Of a stretch of DNA of 64,000 nucleotides, positions 42,962-53,629 are shown in pieces. A program made the translations under genes and the position numbers. Each line of letters opens with the position of its first letter. Within the stretch, counting starts at the first letter, position 1. Where the stretch lies: contig JAVIAB010000024.1 in assembly GCA_032433765.1 (NCBI GenBank), positions 17,374,648 through 17,438,647 on the forward strand, given 5' to 3'. The DNA comes from Megaustenia siamemsis (lineage: Eukaryota; Mollusca; Gastropoda; Stylommatophora; Ariophantidae). Below the pieces are notes generated by a model that did not search any database, was not told the DNA's origin, and worked only from the letters and a program-made list of their open reading frames with translations.

Positions 42962-43555
42962 TTTATAGGCCCTGTATTCAAGCAGGATTCACAACAGCCC
43001 ATTCCCCGCCTACTACTGTCACTGGCACTTACTCCGTTCATTTAGGTGTATCTCATGGGGCCAAATGTATCGACAGAGGATCGTCACGTCCTGGGTCACT
43101 TGTGTCTATGCGATGTCCTACAGGACTGTTAAAAAGAAACATGTTGGACTTCTAGTCAGTACTTGAGTCATTTGTCTTCAAGTATGCCAGTAGATGGTCT
43201 CGAGGCGGTTTCGCTGAAGTTCTCATCCTGACCACAGGGGGTTCCTATAGAAATAGTAAGACAAGACACTCACTCAAGGGAGAGTGAGGGTGATTAGATG
43301 AGGGCCATGGCGTATACCACATGTCGGTGTGCTCTAGCCCTGCATCTATAGGGGCTCACCTCCTCCCGGCCCAGTTATACCTCTGGAAGCTCGGTCGTGC
43401 CCCAGACCAACTCTGCGACAACAGGGGGACCACGTGTAGGCGCGGCCTTGGACACAGTAGCCCAGTGGAGTTGAATTTTTTCGATCAAAACCGGAGAGGA
43501 TTTTGTCAAAACAGAGAGGTTGTATCCGATATTCACTGAGCGTGGCAAATGAGAC
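42962..43555 (-). mobile_element. LINE1 5' region
   Basis: GC-richer than its surroundings (for example 43320-43460). On minus it leads into the block MNKWMDDMSAETETQYMPWM, which precedes the endonuclease. It could hold the remains of ORF1 and the 5' untranslated region. I could not identify a gag-like zinc knuckle or a clear start. It ends where the satellite resumes. Confidence 0.6.
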
Positions 43556-44012
43556 TTATAAAACTATCTTATAGTCCTAAATAGCTTCATAAAATAGGGC
43601 CTACCTCATAAAACTATCTTAATAGTCCCAAACAGCTTCATAAAATAGGGCCCGCCTCATAAAACTATCTTATAGTCCCAAACAGCTTCATAAAATAGGG
43701 CGTACCTCATAAAACTATCTTAATAGTCCCAAACAGCTTTATAAAATAGGGCCCACCTCATAAAACTATCTTATAGTCCCAAACAGCTTCATAAAATAGG
43801 GCCTACCTCATAAAACTATCTTATAGTCCCCAAACAGCTTCATAAAATAGGGTCTATCTCATAAAACTATCTTATAGCCCCAAACAGCTTCATAAAATTG
43901 GCCTACCTAATAAAACTATCTTATACTTCCAAACAGCTTCATAAAATAGGGCCTTCTCATAAAACTATCTTATAGCTCCAAACAGCTTCATAAGATTGAC
44001 CTATCTCTCCAA
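43556..44012. repeat. 48-50-bp satellite, right block
   Basis: About nine units of CTTCATAAAATAGGGCCTAC, CTCATAAAACTATCTTATAG, TCCCAAACAG. Variants include TTAATAGTCCC. Same satellite and orientation as 30415-30656. This block has the GGGCC form, while the left one mostly has TTGGCC. Confidence 0.93.
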
Positions 44013-44205
44013 ATACTTTTATACAATTATTTTCTCCTTTAACTGTCACACATAAACATACTTCTTATCTTGCCGGTTTAATGCGATTAACATAATCGTT
44101 CCTGTCAATTATATATTTTGTAAAAACTCTCCCCGTGCCCCAGTGGCACTATAACATTCACCTCCAACGTTCACTTTGACACTAGAATCCTCGCCACTAA
44201 ACATA
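44013..44205. other. Short unclassified spacer
   Basis: No feature recognised between the satellite and the RTE-B copy. Confidence 0.4.
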
Positions 44206-44217
44206 ATATACTCATGT

Positions 44218-44746
44218 CTTCTTCTTCTAGCTTTCAGCTCCGCGTGGAGCATAGGTCTTCAAAAAGCACTTTCCAAGTTGTTCTGCTTCTTGCCATTCCT
44301 TTAAGATCGTTCCATGTCTTCCCCATCATCTTCATCTCTGCTTCTGTCTGTCTTCTCCAAGAATTTCTTGGTCTTCCTCTTTGTCTTTTCCCTGGGGATT
44401 CAAAAAAGGGCCTGTTGGGTAATACTCTCAGTTGGTTTCCGCAGCGTGTGTACAATCCAGCGCCATCGTCTTCGCTGTATCTCTTTATCCACTGGTATTT
44501 GACTGGTACATTTCTATCATTCTATGTTAGTGATTTTGTCCTGCCATTTCCATCCTTTTATTCTGGGTAAGTATCCATTAATGAAAGTCTGTATCTTCAT
44601 GAATGTCAGTTTTGTTGTTCTCCATGTTTCACAGCCATATAATAGGGCTGACTTAACATTGGAGTTGAACATTTTTATTTTTGTATTTAACCTAATTTCT
44701 TTGGACTTCCATATGTTTCCCGTTGCAACAAAAGCTCTATATAGCT
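44218..44746 (-). mobile_element. RTE-B copy d with 12-bp TSD
   Basis: The minus strand has SPGKRQRGRPRNSWRRQTEA, EMKMMGKTWNDLKGMARSRT and VLFEDLCSTRS. Upstream, frame-broken, are MKIQTFINGYLPRIKGW and SALLYGCETWRTTK-like sequence. The (GAA)n tail reads CTTCTTCTTCT on plus. Duplication ATATACTCATGT at 44206-44217 and 44747-44758. Confidence 0.92.
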
Positions 44747-44989
44747 ATATACTCATGTATACAAGTTGAAGAACACCACCACATGGTTCGCCCACCTAAC
44801 CAACCAACAAGCTAACTAAATAACTTAATAGCTCTCCACTTTTCACTATTCTTTAGTAAAACCCACCTACCTCTCTCTCTCTTTTGGCTCCATAAAAGCA
44901 CAGCCTCACTCACCATCCTACGCCTCTTTGGCTCTTTCAGCTCACGCTCAGTTCCACTCTCACGACGAGCTACACGCACTTAGGTAGAT

Positions 44990-45275
44990 ATATGTGTGTG
45001 TGTGTGTGTGTTTGTGTGTATAGACACTAGATATATATATATATATATATGTGTGTGTAGTCATTATATATATATATATATGTGTGTGCGCATAGCCACT
45101 ACATATATATATATATGTGTGTGTGTATAGACACTAGATATATATATATATATATGTGTGTGTGTAGGCACTATATATATTAATATATGTATAATATATA
45201 TTAATATATGTATAGACACCCAGATATGTGTGTGTGTGTGTGTCTGTGTGTGTGCGCGCGTGTGTGTGTGTGGAC
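44990..45275. repeat. Compound (TG)n/(TA)n minisatellite
   Basis: Repeats of a longer unit, TATAGACACTAGATATATAT followed by ATATGTGTGTGTG, mixed with pure TA and TG runs. Reading frames across it (HTHTHI, IYIYIS) are artefacts. Confidence 0.9.
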
Positions 45276-45845
45276 ACTCAGAACCTTCACTAGAAACACA
45301 TTCCTTAAGAAATGACAAGTAAGAACTTATCAAAGTGTCAAAGAATATATGATCGACCTGCATGGAGAAAATTGACAACAGAAAACGCCATACAGATAAA
45401 ACAATATCTGTTGTTCTTTATTCTCCAAAGTGCAGGCTGTACTCTCAAAAATTATAAACATGAATCTGCCAACCCAACATAAATTACTGACTTTCTATCT
45501 ATACTGCATTTATCCAACTCCTATAAATTTTTTTTTTGGGGGTGGGGCGGGGGAGGTGTTTAGAGATACAGCGGCGGATATTCAGAGGAGGCTCAGGAGG
45601 CCACAACTCCTCTATTCATTTATAAGAATACATAACACAATCACACTCCAGTTCAATGGGTTAAATGACTATGTACCGCAATATAGCTCAAGTAATTCGA
45701 GCCGTTACTAATAGATAGGTGTCAATATCTATGGAAATCAAACCTACTACAACCGTACGACATCTAGCGACCTTGCAATGTGTATGAAAACAAGGTAGGT
45801 CATTTCATCAACCACCTCCCTGCTTGCCATAACATTCATTATTCA
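45276..45845. other. No recognisable gene
   Basis: Unclassified. A G-rich run lies near 45537-45556. Confidence 0.4.
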
Positions 45846-46309
45846 TTAAGTGCCGTGCCTGCTGACGCAGGTGATCATGTCTCTCCACAAATCTCGATCA
45901 CGGCAGCTGTTTATCATTTCTGTTGTTGACCTTCTGCCAAACCACTCCCTTAAGCTGTCTGGTATCTTTTCTATTTGCTTTCCTCTATCTCTTCGTCCCT
46001 CAATTTTCCCAGCTGTCACTATATATTACAGCTGTTCCCTTCTCATTACATGGTCAAAAAATGATGATTGTTTCTACCTAATATTGGAAATTAGCTCTCT
46101 CTCTCTCACTCTCTCTCTTTTCTTTGGCCGTTTACAGAACGTTTTCATTACACTTCTTAGCTGTCCATTGTATTCTCAACATTCTTCTGTAAAACCACAT
46201 TTCTACACCCTTCAACGATTTTCTGGTCTGTTATCCTATTGTCCATGATTCGCATCCATATGTTAAGACTGGCTCTCCATAACATTTAAGAACTCTTTTT
46301 CTTGTTTCT
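45846..46309 (-). mobile_element. RTE-A copy c, 3' half (minus), host of a second insertion
   Basis: Reverse-oriented RTE-A end: GTGCCTGCTGACGCAGGTGA on plus is the 3' terminal block, then the complement of the C-terminal coding region up to the conserved ATTGTCAAAAAT. The remaining 5' piece is at 47101-47160. It is interrupted by copy d. Confidence 0.87.
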
Positions 46310-46321
46310 ATTGTCAAAAAT

Positions 46322-47088
46322 AGTCTTAATCGCTAAGAGTGAAAATGAGTTACAAGAAATGTTGGACATTATAGTGAAAGAAATCAAAAATAAAGGACTC
46401 AGCATTAATCGCAAAAAGACAGAAGTAATGGTAACAACAAAGAAAAAGACACACCTCTGTGCAAAATAAAGACAAGTGGAACAATATTAAAACAGGTAAA
46501 TGAATTTAAATATTTGGGAACTTTGTTAACCTCAGATGGAAGATGTACAAAAGAGGTGAGATGCAGAATGGCTCAGGCAAAAGCAGCTTTCCAAAAAATG
46601 AGGAAGATACTACGCAATCCATTTTTGACAATAGAAACAAGAAAAAGAGTTCTTAAATGTTACGTAGAGCCAGTCTTAACATATGGATGCGAATCATGGA
46701 CAATAGGACAACAGGCAAAAAAATCACTGGAGTCTGTAAAAATGTGGTTTTACAGAAGAATGTTGAGAGTACCATGGACAGCTAAGAAGAGTAATGAAGA
46801 TGTTCTGAGAGAGGTCAAAGCAAAAAGAGAGCTAATTTCCAATATCAGGAAGAAACAATCATCATTTTTTGGCCATGTAATGAGAATGGAACAACTGGAA
46901 TATATTGTAACAACTGAGAAAATTGAGGGACGAAGAAATAGAGGGAAGTAAAGAGAAAAAATAACAGACAGCATAAGAGAATGACTTGGCAGAAGGTCAA
47001 CAACAGAAATGATAAATAACTGTCGAGATCGATAGTTGTGGAGAGACATGATCACCTACGCCAGCAGGCCCGGTACTTGATGATGATG
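46322..47088 (+). mobile_element. RTE-A copy d inserted inside copy c, 12-bp TSD
   Basis: 767 bp. It begins near NELQEMLDIIVKEIKNKGLS (RT), then INRKKTEVMVTTKKKT. From 46514 comes a 145-codon open frame: MGTLLTSDGRCTKEVRCRMA, KRVLKCYVEPVLTYGCESWT, MWFYRRMLRVPWTAKKSNED and KKQSSFFGHVMRMEQLEYIV. It ends CACCTACGCCAGCAGGCCCG plus TGATGATG. The duplication ATTGTCAAAAAT (46310-46321 and 47089-47100) lies within copy c, so the family transposed into its own sequence. The frame is better preserved than in copies a and b. Confidence 0.94.
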
Positions 47089-47100
47089 ATTGTCAAAAAT

Positions 47101-47160
47101 TCACTGTATCATTCTCATTTTTTGGAACGCTGCTTTTGCCTGAGCCATTTTGCCTTGCCA
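47101..47160 (-). mobile_element. RTE-A copy c, 5' piece
   Basis: CTGCTTTTGCCTGAGCCATTTTG on plus (split CTGCTTTTGCCTGAGCC and ATTTTG) is the complement of the MAQAKAAF codons and continues the copy interrupted by copy d. The truncation is near 47160. Confidence 0.82.
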
Positions 47161-48426
47161 TAACAACAATTTATAAATTGACCCTTTTCTATCCTTATTG
47201 TGACATAAAACATTATGATGTAGTTATAATTATAATAACTGAGGATATGTATGTATATATATATATAATTGAGGGCAGAAACTGAAGAACTATTTAACAT
47301 AGCGTAAATTGTCGTAATCTTTATGTCGCAAATTATCAGGTTAAAGGTAGGTCAACCTAAATAGTGGCCTACTCAAGTTTTGAATCAACTATCCGTCGCA
47401 GGAAGTGGGACATCTGCACCCCGTTTTATAAAGATAAATAAACCTGCGACCATCCCTTTATAATAGCCAAGTTACCTATGGCCTCTTTATATATTAGTTT
47501 CAGTGACGCATTGGGCAGCGGGTGTCTATCAATTCATAACTTGTTCTAACAATAAATAAATAAACAAATAAATTACGTGGCTGGAACCACGTCAAGGCTA
47601 AAAGCAATGTTTTTGTTCTATTGGGGTTAAAAAAAAAAAAAAACTTTCGCCCGAACATCTAGTGGCGACTGCACTGGACATGGAGCTTTATTCTGAAGCT
47701 CCCATAGTAAAGTCACGGCACATCATAGAAATTTGGGGAGAGGGGTGAATGTGGGGGGGGGGGCGATATGAGTGTATATTCACATTTATATGTCCTTTTC
47801 TCTCTCTACTTTTCTTAGAACCGCTCTCCTAATACACTGGTTTATACCGTAAGGTGTCTCATTTGTTTGCACATGTTTTGATTTCTCGCTCTCATAAAGC
47901 TTGTTTGATCATCATAGCTTGCTTACTATATGTGTCCTCAGTCGAAAACCAGTCAGAAACGAAACATTGGTTTGTTTAGTTCTGTCGTATCCTCAAAGGT
48001 GAAACCTCATAACTTCAGTCATTATTATGCCACGACTAATCCCAAGGCAACACATCACCCAGACCCTCGAATCAGCGCTACTTCGTCTTTTGAAATCAAC
48101 ACACAAATAAACACAATGGAAAGCACACACATATCTGGGAAATGCTGAAAATAGAGATTCCAGCAGAAAGGTAATGTTAACTAACTATGGAGCTATAAAT
48201 GCCACAACAAGCTTTAGCATCCACGTACAAACATCCAGCCAAATCAGAGTACCCCTGCTGTTACATCAGCCTGTACTCAGCGGCTGCTGACAGGCACTAT
48301 CGTTACAAATATGATTATATATCAACAAAAGTGCAGGCAAATCACATTTATTTTATGGTGACGTATAGTTACGATCACAAATTCCTGCTGAAACCGATTA
48401 GTATGTTATGCCTTGGGAGCAGCAAT
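47161..48426. other. No recognisable gene
   Basis: About 1.25 kb without a supported coding region. Poly-A (47629-47642) and poly-G (47753-47763) runs. Unclassified. Confidence 0.4.
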
Positions 48427-49290
48427 AGAGCAGTCCTGAAGTGTCTTGAAGCCCAGTGTCCTGAAGCCCAATTGTCCCGAAGCCCAGTGTCCTGATGCCC
48501 AGCTGTCCTGATGCCCAGCTGTCCTGAAACCCAGTGTCCTGATGCCCAGCTGTCCTGATGCCCAGTTGTCCTGAAGCACAGTGTCCTGATGCCCAGTTGT
48601 CCTGAAGCACAGTGTCCTGAAGCACAGTGTCCTGATGCCCAGTTGTCCTGAAGCACAGTGTCCTGAAGCACAGTGTCCTGATGCCCAGTTGTCCTGAAGC
48701 ACAGTGTCCTGAATCCTGAAGCCCAGTGTCCTGAAGCCCAGTTGTCCTGAAGCACAGTGTCCTGATGCCAGTTGTCCTGAAGCACAGTGTCCTGAAGCAC
48801 AGTGTCCTGATGCCCAGTTGTCCTGAAGCACAGTGTCCTGAAGCACAGTGTCCTGAAGCCCAGTGTCCTGAAGCACAGTTGTCCTGAAGCCCAGTGTCCT
48901 GAAGCACAGTTGTCCTGAAGCCCAGTGTCCTGAAGCACAGTTGTCCTGAAGCCCAGTGTCCTGAAGCACAGTTGTCCTGAAGCCCAGTGTCCTGAAGCAC
49001 AGTTGTCCTGAAGCACAGTGTCCTGAATCCTGAAGCCTAGTGTCCTGATGCCCAGCTGTCCTGATGCCCAGCTGTCCTGAAACCCAGTTGTCCTGAAGCC
49101 CAGTGTCCTGATGCCCAGCTGTCCTGAAGAACAGTGTCCTGAATCCTTAAGCCCAGTGTCCTGAAGCTCAGTGTCCTGAAGCCCAGTGTCCTGATGCCCA
49201 GTTGTCCTGAAGCACAGTGTCCTCCTGAAGCCCAGTGTCCTGAAGCCCAGTGTCCTGAAGCCCAGTTGTCCTGATGCCCAGTTATCCTTA
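48427..49290. repeat. 15/16-bp minisatellite array
   Basis: About 55 units of TGTCCTGAAGCCCAG or TTGTCCTGAAGCACAG type, with A/T and C/A variants (GAAG/GATG, CCCAG/CACAG). Units of 15 and 16 bp alternate irregularly, and a few have ATCCTGAA insertions. No stop codon can occur in the common minus-strand versions, so several frames stay open for about 190-210 codons (ASGHWASGQL, FRTLGFRTT). I do not treat these as proteins. Confidence 0.95.
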
Positions 49291-49722
49291 AATAAATTTC
49301 ACATTCCCTATGTCTATTATCTTCAGACATCGAGGGATATCGAAATTGTTTCTACATGAAAAAAAAAAAAAATTCTTCAAAGCCAACTATTTTTTTTTTA
49401 GAAAGTCAACTTTCTCGAATTCGGCGACTAAAAAAAAAGGCAAATTTGCAACCTGGACTGTCTGCGACACATTCGAGATTGACCTATCACTATTCAATAT
49501 TTCGAAGCAAACCGACGATTACCGATAAGACTTTAACTTAGGAAAACTGTACGAATTGCGAGTTGTGCTGGTAGAGAGTCTTTGTGAATGTGCCAGTACT
49601 TTACAGAAGCTATGTTGTTGTCGAACGTTTAGCTACGACAACTTTGGCTCTCGCATCAGTCATTTCTAGTTATTCAGCTCAAATCAGCATTCTTTGTTCA
49701 CGATCACAAATCTTGAGGGAGG
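49291..49722. other. No recognisable gene
   Basis: Unclassified sequence with several A-runs. Confidence 0.4.
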
Positions 49723-50045
49723 GGGACTGGTTAGTCTCGAGGCAAGACGTCGGGCTCGAGACAGAGAGGTTGTGGGTTCAAATCCCAGCTGCACCAGTTG
49801 GGATTTTTATATATAATCTCTCTCTGCGGCAGCCACCCTGGTCTCTGCAGAGAGGCCCGGCTTGAAACTCCAATTACTCATCGACGGAAAAAAATGAGTA
49901 CCTCCGAAGACGGAGTTATCTGCCTGTGCGGCGAGGGACCCCTGTGCACACGGCTGCCAGGGAAAATGAATTAACACGCAAAATTCAGTTCCTAGTCTCT
50001 AGGGACTTCGTCAGAGGTCAAAGCTGGCTAACGGATTAAAAAGTT
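49723..50045 (+). mobile_element. SINE1 copy 3
   Basis: Head GGGGGACTGGTTAGTCTCGA, B-box-like GGGTTCAAATCCC, CTGCACCAGTTGGGATTT, then the SINE1 body through CGGAGTTATCTGCCTGTGCG and CAGTTCCTAGTCTCTAGGGA. TTGAGGG stands at 49713-49719 and near 50045-50052, a possible short TSD. This is the cleanest copy for defining the family. Confidence 0.9.
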
Positions 50046-51325
50046 TTGAGGGTAGTAAATAAAGACATTCACGAAAATAGAATGGAGATAAATGAACGTT
50101 AATAAATAACAAAACAATACATCATAATAGGTTTAAAAGACAGTAAATCAAGAACTTCAATCTTAGAACAGGGCACTCGAATGACACATTCACAAACTGA
50201 GTCTCGGAGATTCGTTCCACTGCAATTCCCAAGTACACGAATAGTCTGTCAAGTATGTATAACACATCCTTCAATAACCTGAGAACTAACGTTTGGCACA
50301 CAGAAGCAACTTGCAAAACAGACTGTGGGGAGACCAGAGAACACCAAAAGTCCGTAATATTATTATTAATGTATTTTAATTCTATGTCTTCCGGTTGCCT
50401 CTCAGTCAAATCAGGTTCAGTACTTGTGGCATTTTTGCTGCAATGTGGTTTCAAGTGATTCTTTCTGGTTTGGATGTCCACATGTGGAGACAGCGGTACT
50501 CCGGTCGCATTTACCTGACCACAAAATCAATATGGAGTTTTGGCGCCCACGCGATGAGATATTTCTGCAAGCAACTGGTCGTGGAATGAGCGAAGTGACC
50601 TTTTTTTTAATTTCCTTTCTTGAATATCTAGCATATTATCGCCATGTAGTTAGATTTGTGTACATATCCTTTTATATATATTTCTGTGTTGTTGTTCCAG
50701 CTGAAGGCCTGCCTGGCCGAAACGTCGACTTTTGTTTTGTTAATTACCACGTAAAGCTGTAACCATACCGTATATTCGTATTTTTAAAAATTGCCATAAT
50801 CATCAGCTTTCAGTAGCTTCGCATCTCTATGCAAATTGATGCCTTTACTCCTTTAGTGGAACGCTACCAGGTCACGACTCACCCCAGTGATAGGACGTGT
50901 CATCTTTATTCGACTGCACTTTTGCCACCAGTTGGACTGCGATCGGATCGAGTGTTTCCCCGAAGTGGAGACCTGACTTCATTTGTTGGGACAGTGATTC
51001 TTGCAGCACGCTCACTGATCATGAAGTCTACACCGAAATTGGCGCCTGGCGATTATGCTGCCGTGACTGTGACCCAGAAGTGTCCCGTTTGAGCTGCGCG
51101 CTATTTATATAGAATGCAGCACGCCCAATAGAGCAGTATGCACGTAAAACCGCGTCATTTTCAAAGAACGCAACATTAACAATAGAACAGCATGAACGAT
51201 CAGGATAAACACTTTGTTGGTCGCTGCAATGGGGGCTTAGCACATGTGAGAATGCTCCGCCTGCAGTTAAGTCATTTCGTCCTTAAGTCTAAAGTCTTTT
51301 GTATGTATGAAATATATGTATAGAG
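50046..51325. other. No supported gene; contains a hammerhead-like motif
   Basis: Open frames on both strands overlap (50122-50481 minus; 50255-50762 plus; 50829-51112 plus) without motifs I recognise. Around 50700 the sequence resembles the end of Penelope-type retroelements (see the separate entry). Confidence 0.4.
50700..50728 (+). ncRNA. Degenerate hammerhead-ribozyme-like motif (possible Penelope-type relic)
   Basis: GCTGAAGGCCTGCCTGGCCG followed by AAACGTCGAC. A CTGA box and a GAAAC box flank a GGCC/GGCC stem with a loop, ending in GTC, the usual cleavage triplet. The canonical core is CTGATGA. Here the TGA part appears to be missing, so self-cleavage is unlikely. Such motifs are known in Penelope-like elements and other retroelements of invertebrates. 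I saw no Penelope RT or GIY-YIG domain nearby. Confidence 0.4.
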
Positions 51326-52090
51326 TGGAAATGAGTTACAAGAAATGTTGGACATTATAGTGAAAGAAAGCAAAAATAAAGGACTCGGCCTTAATAGAAA
51401 AAAGACAGAGGTAATGGTAACAAAGAGAAAGACATCACCTCAGTGGACGAGTGAAGACAAGTGGAACAATATTAAAACAGGTAGATGAATTTTAATATTT
51501 GGGAACTTTGTTAACCTCAGACGGAAGATGTACAAAAGAGGTGAGATGCAGAATGGCTCAGGCAATGAGATGAGAATGGCTCAGGCAAAAGCAGCTTTCC
51601 AAAAATTGAGGAAGATACTATGCAATCCATTTTTAACAATAGAAACAAGAAAAAGAGTTCTTAAATGTTATGTAGAGCCAGTCTTAACATATGGATGCGA
51701 ATCATGGACAATAGGACAACAGACAAGAAAATTACTGGAGTCTGTAGAAATGTGGTTTTACAGAAGAATGTTGAGAGTGCCATGGACAGCTAAGAAGAGT
51801 AATGAAGATGTTCTAAGAGAGGTCAAAGCAAAAAGAGAGCTAATTTCCAATATTAGGAAGAAACAATCATCATTTTTTGGCCATATAATGAGAAGAGAAC
51901 TGGAATATATTGTAACAACTTGAAAAAATGAGGGACGAAGAGATAGAGGGAGGCAAAGAGAAAAAAATAACAGACAGCTTAAAAGAATGGCTTGGCAGAA
52001 GGTCAACAACAGAAATTATAAATAGCTGCCGAGATCGAAAGTTGTGGAGAGACATGATCACCTACGCCAGCAGGCCCAGTACTTGATGAT
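51326..52090 (+). mobile_element. RTE-A copy e
   Basis: Begins GTGGAAATGAGTTACAAGAA at almost the same internal position as copy d. After frame breaks it shows RMAQAKAAFQKLRKILCNPF, KRVLKCYVEPVLTYGCESWT, SVEMWFYRRMLRVPWTAKKS and KKQSSFFGHIMRRELEYIVT. A short internal duplication (GAATGGCTCAGGCAATGAGA) lies at 51551-51590. It ends CACCTACGCCAGCAGGCCCA plus GATGATGATTATG. ATGTATGAAA occurs before (51303-51312) and after (about 52097-52106), a possible TSD. Confidence 0.9.
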
Positions 52091-52247
52091 GATTATGATG
52101 TATGAAAATGTATTTTCATTTCGTACTTTTATTTATATATTTATGTACCATTTTCTATTCGTATTAACTTTATATGACATGCAGTATTTGTTATTCTTAT
52201 TTGATTGTTTTCATTTTTACCAACTATGTTTGTGTGTGTATCATTTT

Positions 52248-52264
52248 ATTAGTGTGTGTATGCA

Positions 52265-52346
<82 letters not shown>
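52248..52346. repeat. (TG)n-(TA)n compound microsatellite
   Basis: TG units pass into about 29 TA units, followed by AAGAGAGAGA. Long self-complementary tract. Confidence 0.95.
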
Positions 52347-52349
<3 letters not shown>

Positions 52350-52857
52350 AGAGAGACGTGGAATAATAAAAATAAGGCACGCGGTATATTTTTGTAGTTG
52401 CAAATGCTTCATATGTGCCAGTTACGCAACATTTATGAAGAGTGCATGCAGAGTGCATTCCATGCATGTAAAGTTGAAGGAAAAACGGCAATATTCTACT
52501 TATGTCCTAGCTCACTCCTCATGTTGCATCATTCTCTTGGAACTAAGGGGCGTAAATGCGGGTATGCCTGCCACTTTTCCTTATTTTTTTCCCCCTTTTG
52601 ATAACAGAAAAGGAGCGTAGATATTCCATTTAGGAGCGACCTTCAAGTGTTCAAAGGGAAGGAAAATGAGACGAGGGAAGAGATGAGGGGAGGAATTAGG
52701 ATGGGAGAGAGGGAAGCAAGAAATGAAGAGAGGGTGTAAATGCGATGAAAATTTGAGGACACATGACTTGAAGAGCGAGCGAGAGGAAAGTTAAGGGTCT
52801 GAAGGGATGGACGAGTAATGAGGAGTGAGAGAGAGAGAGAGGGTAAGATTGACAAAA
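52347..52857. other. No recognisable gene
   Basis: Purine-biased from about 52660 (GGAAGGAAAATGAGACGAGG and following). No supported reading frame. Confidence 0.4.
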
Positions 52858-52991
52858 AATGTGGCGAAAGAATGAAACAGGAGAAAAATAGCAACAAAAA
52901 ATGTGGCGAAAGAATGAAACAGGAGAAAAATAGCAACAAAAAATGTGGCGAAAGAATGAAACAGGAGAAAAAATAGCAACAAAAAATGTCA
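52858..52991. repeat. 42-bp tandem repeat, about three units
   Basis: GGAGAAAAATAGCAACAAAA, AATGTGGCGAAAGAATGAAA, CA, repeated three times with one A insertion in the last unit. Confidence 0.93.
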
Positions 52992-53169
52992 CTGGCGATA
53001 ACCGCATGAACTCACAAACTAAATTAATATTATTTATTATTATTTATTATTATTAACATGATAGTTTATATTCGGGAATGAGAAAGATATTATAGAAGTA
53101 TTGCACGAAATCGATATCATTTTAAAAATACGAATCGTGACTCCCTTAAACGAGGGGATATTACACACT

Positions 53170-53402
53170 TTTGAGGGAGGGGGGGGGGGGTTAGAAATAA
53201 AAAAAAAGTTACAAAGGCAAATAGAAAAAAGGGAAAAAAAGAAAGAGAGGACAGAAAAAAAAAAAAGAAAGGAAAGGACAGGGAAAAAAGAAAATGAAAG
53301 AAAGAATGAAAAGGAAAAAAAGACAGGGAAAAAAGAAAGAAAGAAAGAAAAAAAGAAAAGGAAAAAGGACAGGGAAAAAAGAAAAAAGAAAGAAAGAAAG
53401 AC
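53170..53402. repeat. Purine-rich (GAAA)n-like tract
   Basis: More than 200 bp almost entirely A and G on plus, with only scattered C and T. It starts with a poly-G run (53169-53180). Such strand-asymmetric mirror-like tracts can form triplex DNA. Open frames here (KKRKERTGKK; the reverse FFFLSFF) are composition artefacts. Confidence 0.9.
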
Positions 53403-53601
53403 CGCATTGTTGCAATATGGATATACTTGGATGAGGTAAAACCAAAGGTTAGGGAAACAGCCTAAAGAAATGTGCACTAGGCCTTTAAAGCCCACAACAT
53501 AGTGCAACACACATCGCCATATTCAGAAATGGCCTGGGGACATTGGCAATCTTAGGCTGAGTTCTGCTCTTTTATAAGATTTCTTATTAGATTCTTTTAT
53601 A
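53403..53601. other. Unclassified spacer
   Basis: No feature recognised. Confidence 0.4.
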
Positions 53602-53629
53602 AGAATCCTACTCTGATTGAGTCTTGATC

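Larger units (their letters stand above)
30657..43555 (-). mobile_element. LINE1: near full-length I/Jockey-type LINE split by five insertions
   Basis: Occupies 12.9 kb, of which roughly 8.1 kb is inserted DNA, leaving about 4.8 kb of LINE. Order on minus: 5' region (43555-42962), AP-type endonuclease (42961-41663), linker (39208-39090), RT (37930-37042), RT thumb (34938-34390, continued 31998-31800), RNase H (31770-31060) and C-terminus, ending with a (CAA)n tail (GTTGTTGTTGTT on plus). Interruptions: Sailor-like 1, 2 and 3, and RTE fragments at 37931-38354 and 38368-39076. Removing them restores continuity, for example SKTT joining NMSLDK across 31999-34387, and AKVKL joining VTKKAKKEK across 39211-41660. 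No TSD was found for LINE1 itself. Confidence 0.93.

Noticed and set aside
45846..47160. Twin-priming inversion of one RTE-A element
   Set aside because: Both orientations include the same 3' terminal region, and a perfect 12-bp TSD surrounds only the plus copy, so it is a nested insertion.
48375..49330. Collagen-like proteins of 187-213 residues
   Set aside because: Three minus frames are open at once because the 15/16-bp units lack stop words. No start context or splice sites.
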